A DNA stretch of 64,000 bases from Methylophaga sp. (GTDB taxonomy: Bacteria; Pseudomonadota; Gammaproteobacteria; Nitrosococcales; Methylophagaceae): contig NVWQ02000010.1 in the NCBI GenBank assembly GCA_002733715.2, positions 96,049 to 160,048 of the forward strand, written 5' to 3'. This document shows, one piece after another, positions 63,426-64,000 of the stretch. The position numbers and the translations under genes are program-made. Each line of letters starts with the position of its first letter. Position 1 is the first letter of the stretch. The notes beneath the pieces were generated by a model. The model saw nothing but the letters and a program-made list of their open reading frames with translations, searched no databases and was not told where the DNA came from.

Positions 63426-63494
63426 GCCTAACGCTTAGCTCACTGGTTGACCGAAGTGACGATTTTGGCAATCCGGTGCAGCTTTTTATTATGT
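63426..63494 (-). other. attC recombination site 3 (integron cassette end)
   Basis: It runs from GTTAGGC (perfect GTTRRRY core on the minus strand; 63426-63432 on plus) to a degenerate core ACATAAT at the other end (63488-63494), 69 bases. The stem AGCT-CAC-TGG-TTG (63437-63449) pairs with 63469-63483, leaving two unpaired bases (63472 and 63479). It begins at the stop of the YoaP-like gene. Confidence 0.7.
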
Positions 63495-63908
63495 AATTAT
63501 TTTATCCAAGTGCCTCTCAGCTTTCATTTCCAGGGTTACTAACTCTCCCTTATAAAACACACTGTTAATTATCCAGGGTATTGGCATCTTCTGCCCATCT
63601 TTCTTGCTCTTTATATGGTTCACGGTAAGAGGAATATTTTTATTTTTTGCGTATTCTCTGAGCAATTGATTTGTATAGTAGTCAGTGAAAGGGCAAGTAT
63701 TTGAGTAATAGGCCGTAATTCCTTTACTATTAGGGCATACTCCTAATTTGGCACTTTCCATAATTGTTGGGTAGATGGCATTTTTATTTGTCTTTAGACC
63801 CCATAGTTTAAAGAAGGGTGGGGCTTCATCAATAATTTCAAAGCCGTGATGCTTTAGGAATTTTGGATCAGTCATAAATGGTGTAGCGCGACGTTCAGAA
63901 TGGATCAT
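63489..63908 (-). pseudogene. YoaP-like gene, 5' end lost at an insertion element
   Basis: The readable part (about 139 codons) has the C-terminal YoaP-type domain: KHHGFEIIDEAPPFFKLWGLK, then YSNTCPFTDYYTNQLL, then KMPIPWIINSVFYKGELVT. Full-length relatives carry an N-terminal acetyltransferase domain that is missing here. The first codons (up to about 63891) fall in the repeated sequence of the insertion-element end, so the natural start is gone. ATG 63875 (MTDPKFLKH) could start a shortened product. An attC site follows the stop. Confidence 0.7.
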
Positions 63909-64000
63909 TTTTACGTTCAGAATGGATCAAGCAAACCGAGCCGTTTTACAGTGAGAATGGATCATGTATAGATTCTTTGGTTTTAGATGCTTGTAAATGT
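63891..64000. mobile_element. Probable end of an IS21-family element (continues beyond the window)
   Basis: The 17-base sequence ACGTTCAGAATGGATCA occurs at 63891-63907 and 63913-63929, and a shorter form GTGAGAATGGATCA at 63951-63964. Multiple short terminal repeats containing GATCC are typical of IS21-type ends. The left boundary coincides with the point where the YoaP-like gene loses homology. Transposase genes would lie to the right, outside the window. Confidence 0.55.

Overview
The window is a piece of an AT-rich (roughly 40% GC by eye) gammaproteobacterial chromosome. The evidence is housekeeping genes of clear gammaproteobacterial type: a gyrA tail, pheA, ispH, aceE-aceF-lpd, acnB, holD-rimI, rlmJ and a LapD/LapG pair. 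The gene mix would suit a marine or aquatic organism of the Cycloclasticus/Methylophaga kind, but nothing in the sequence fixes the genus. No rRNA, tRNA or CRISPR array was recognised.

Positions 1-5950 hold gyrA(end)-pheA-ispH, then a lone OppC-type permease overlapping a double-ATPase peptide-transporter gene, then a DUF1244 gene. Positions 5950-9990 are the most interesting metabolic block. An ECF sigma factor and its zinc anti-sigma factor diverge from two tandem secreted peptides rich in Lys-Cys-Gly motifs (HvfA/bufferin-like), an HvfX-like DoxX membrane protein, and the periplasmic methionine sulfoxide reductase pair MsrP/MsrQ. The HvfB (MNIO/DUF692) and HvfC enzymes expected for such precursors are absent from the locus. 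Positions 10078-15805 encode the whole pyruvate dehydrogenase complex, with a lipoyl domain fused to E3.

Positions 15950-35610 are mainly core metabolism: a Dam-like methylase, argG, a diguanylate cyclase, a purB operon with two little-known partners, acnB, fetB, pssA, a rhomboid protease, leuA, holD-rimI and sodB. In front of leuA lies a 33-codon leader peptide containing a leucine run. That run can pair with the leuA ribosome-binding site, so leucine-controlled translational attenuation is plausible. Positions 35676-42481 are one long minus-strand run: LysM protein, small DUF genes (1289, 2007, 1415), MOSC, LEA-2 lipoprotein, DUF3754, lapD, lapG.

Positions 42650-58770 are a mosaic of conserved single genes (rlmJ, a RluA-family synthase, ydcF, ppiC, a DUF945 protein, dienelactone hydrolase, FAD dehydrogenase), hypothetical proteins and a six-repeat secreted protein. 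This part also shows rearrangement: a GC-rich 2-oxoglutarate oxygenase segment next to a truncated copy of a cupin gene, a duplicated ~100 bp leader, and several palindromic interspersed repeats.

From about 59180 to the right edge the content changes to small minus-strand genes (cold-shock protein, VF530 protein, VapBC, Cys-rich repeat protein, DUF1761, YoaP-like). Two or three structures match integron attC recombination sites, two of them with unpaired bases in the stem. No integron integrase is in view, so this resembles a cassette cluster (CALIN) or the distal part of an array. It is broken up by an IS30-family remnant and by what looks like one end of an IS21-family element at the right edge.
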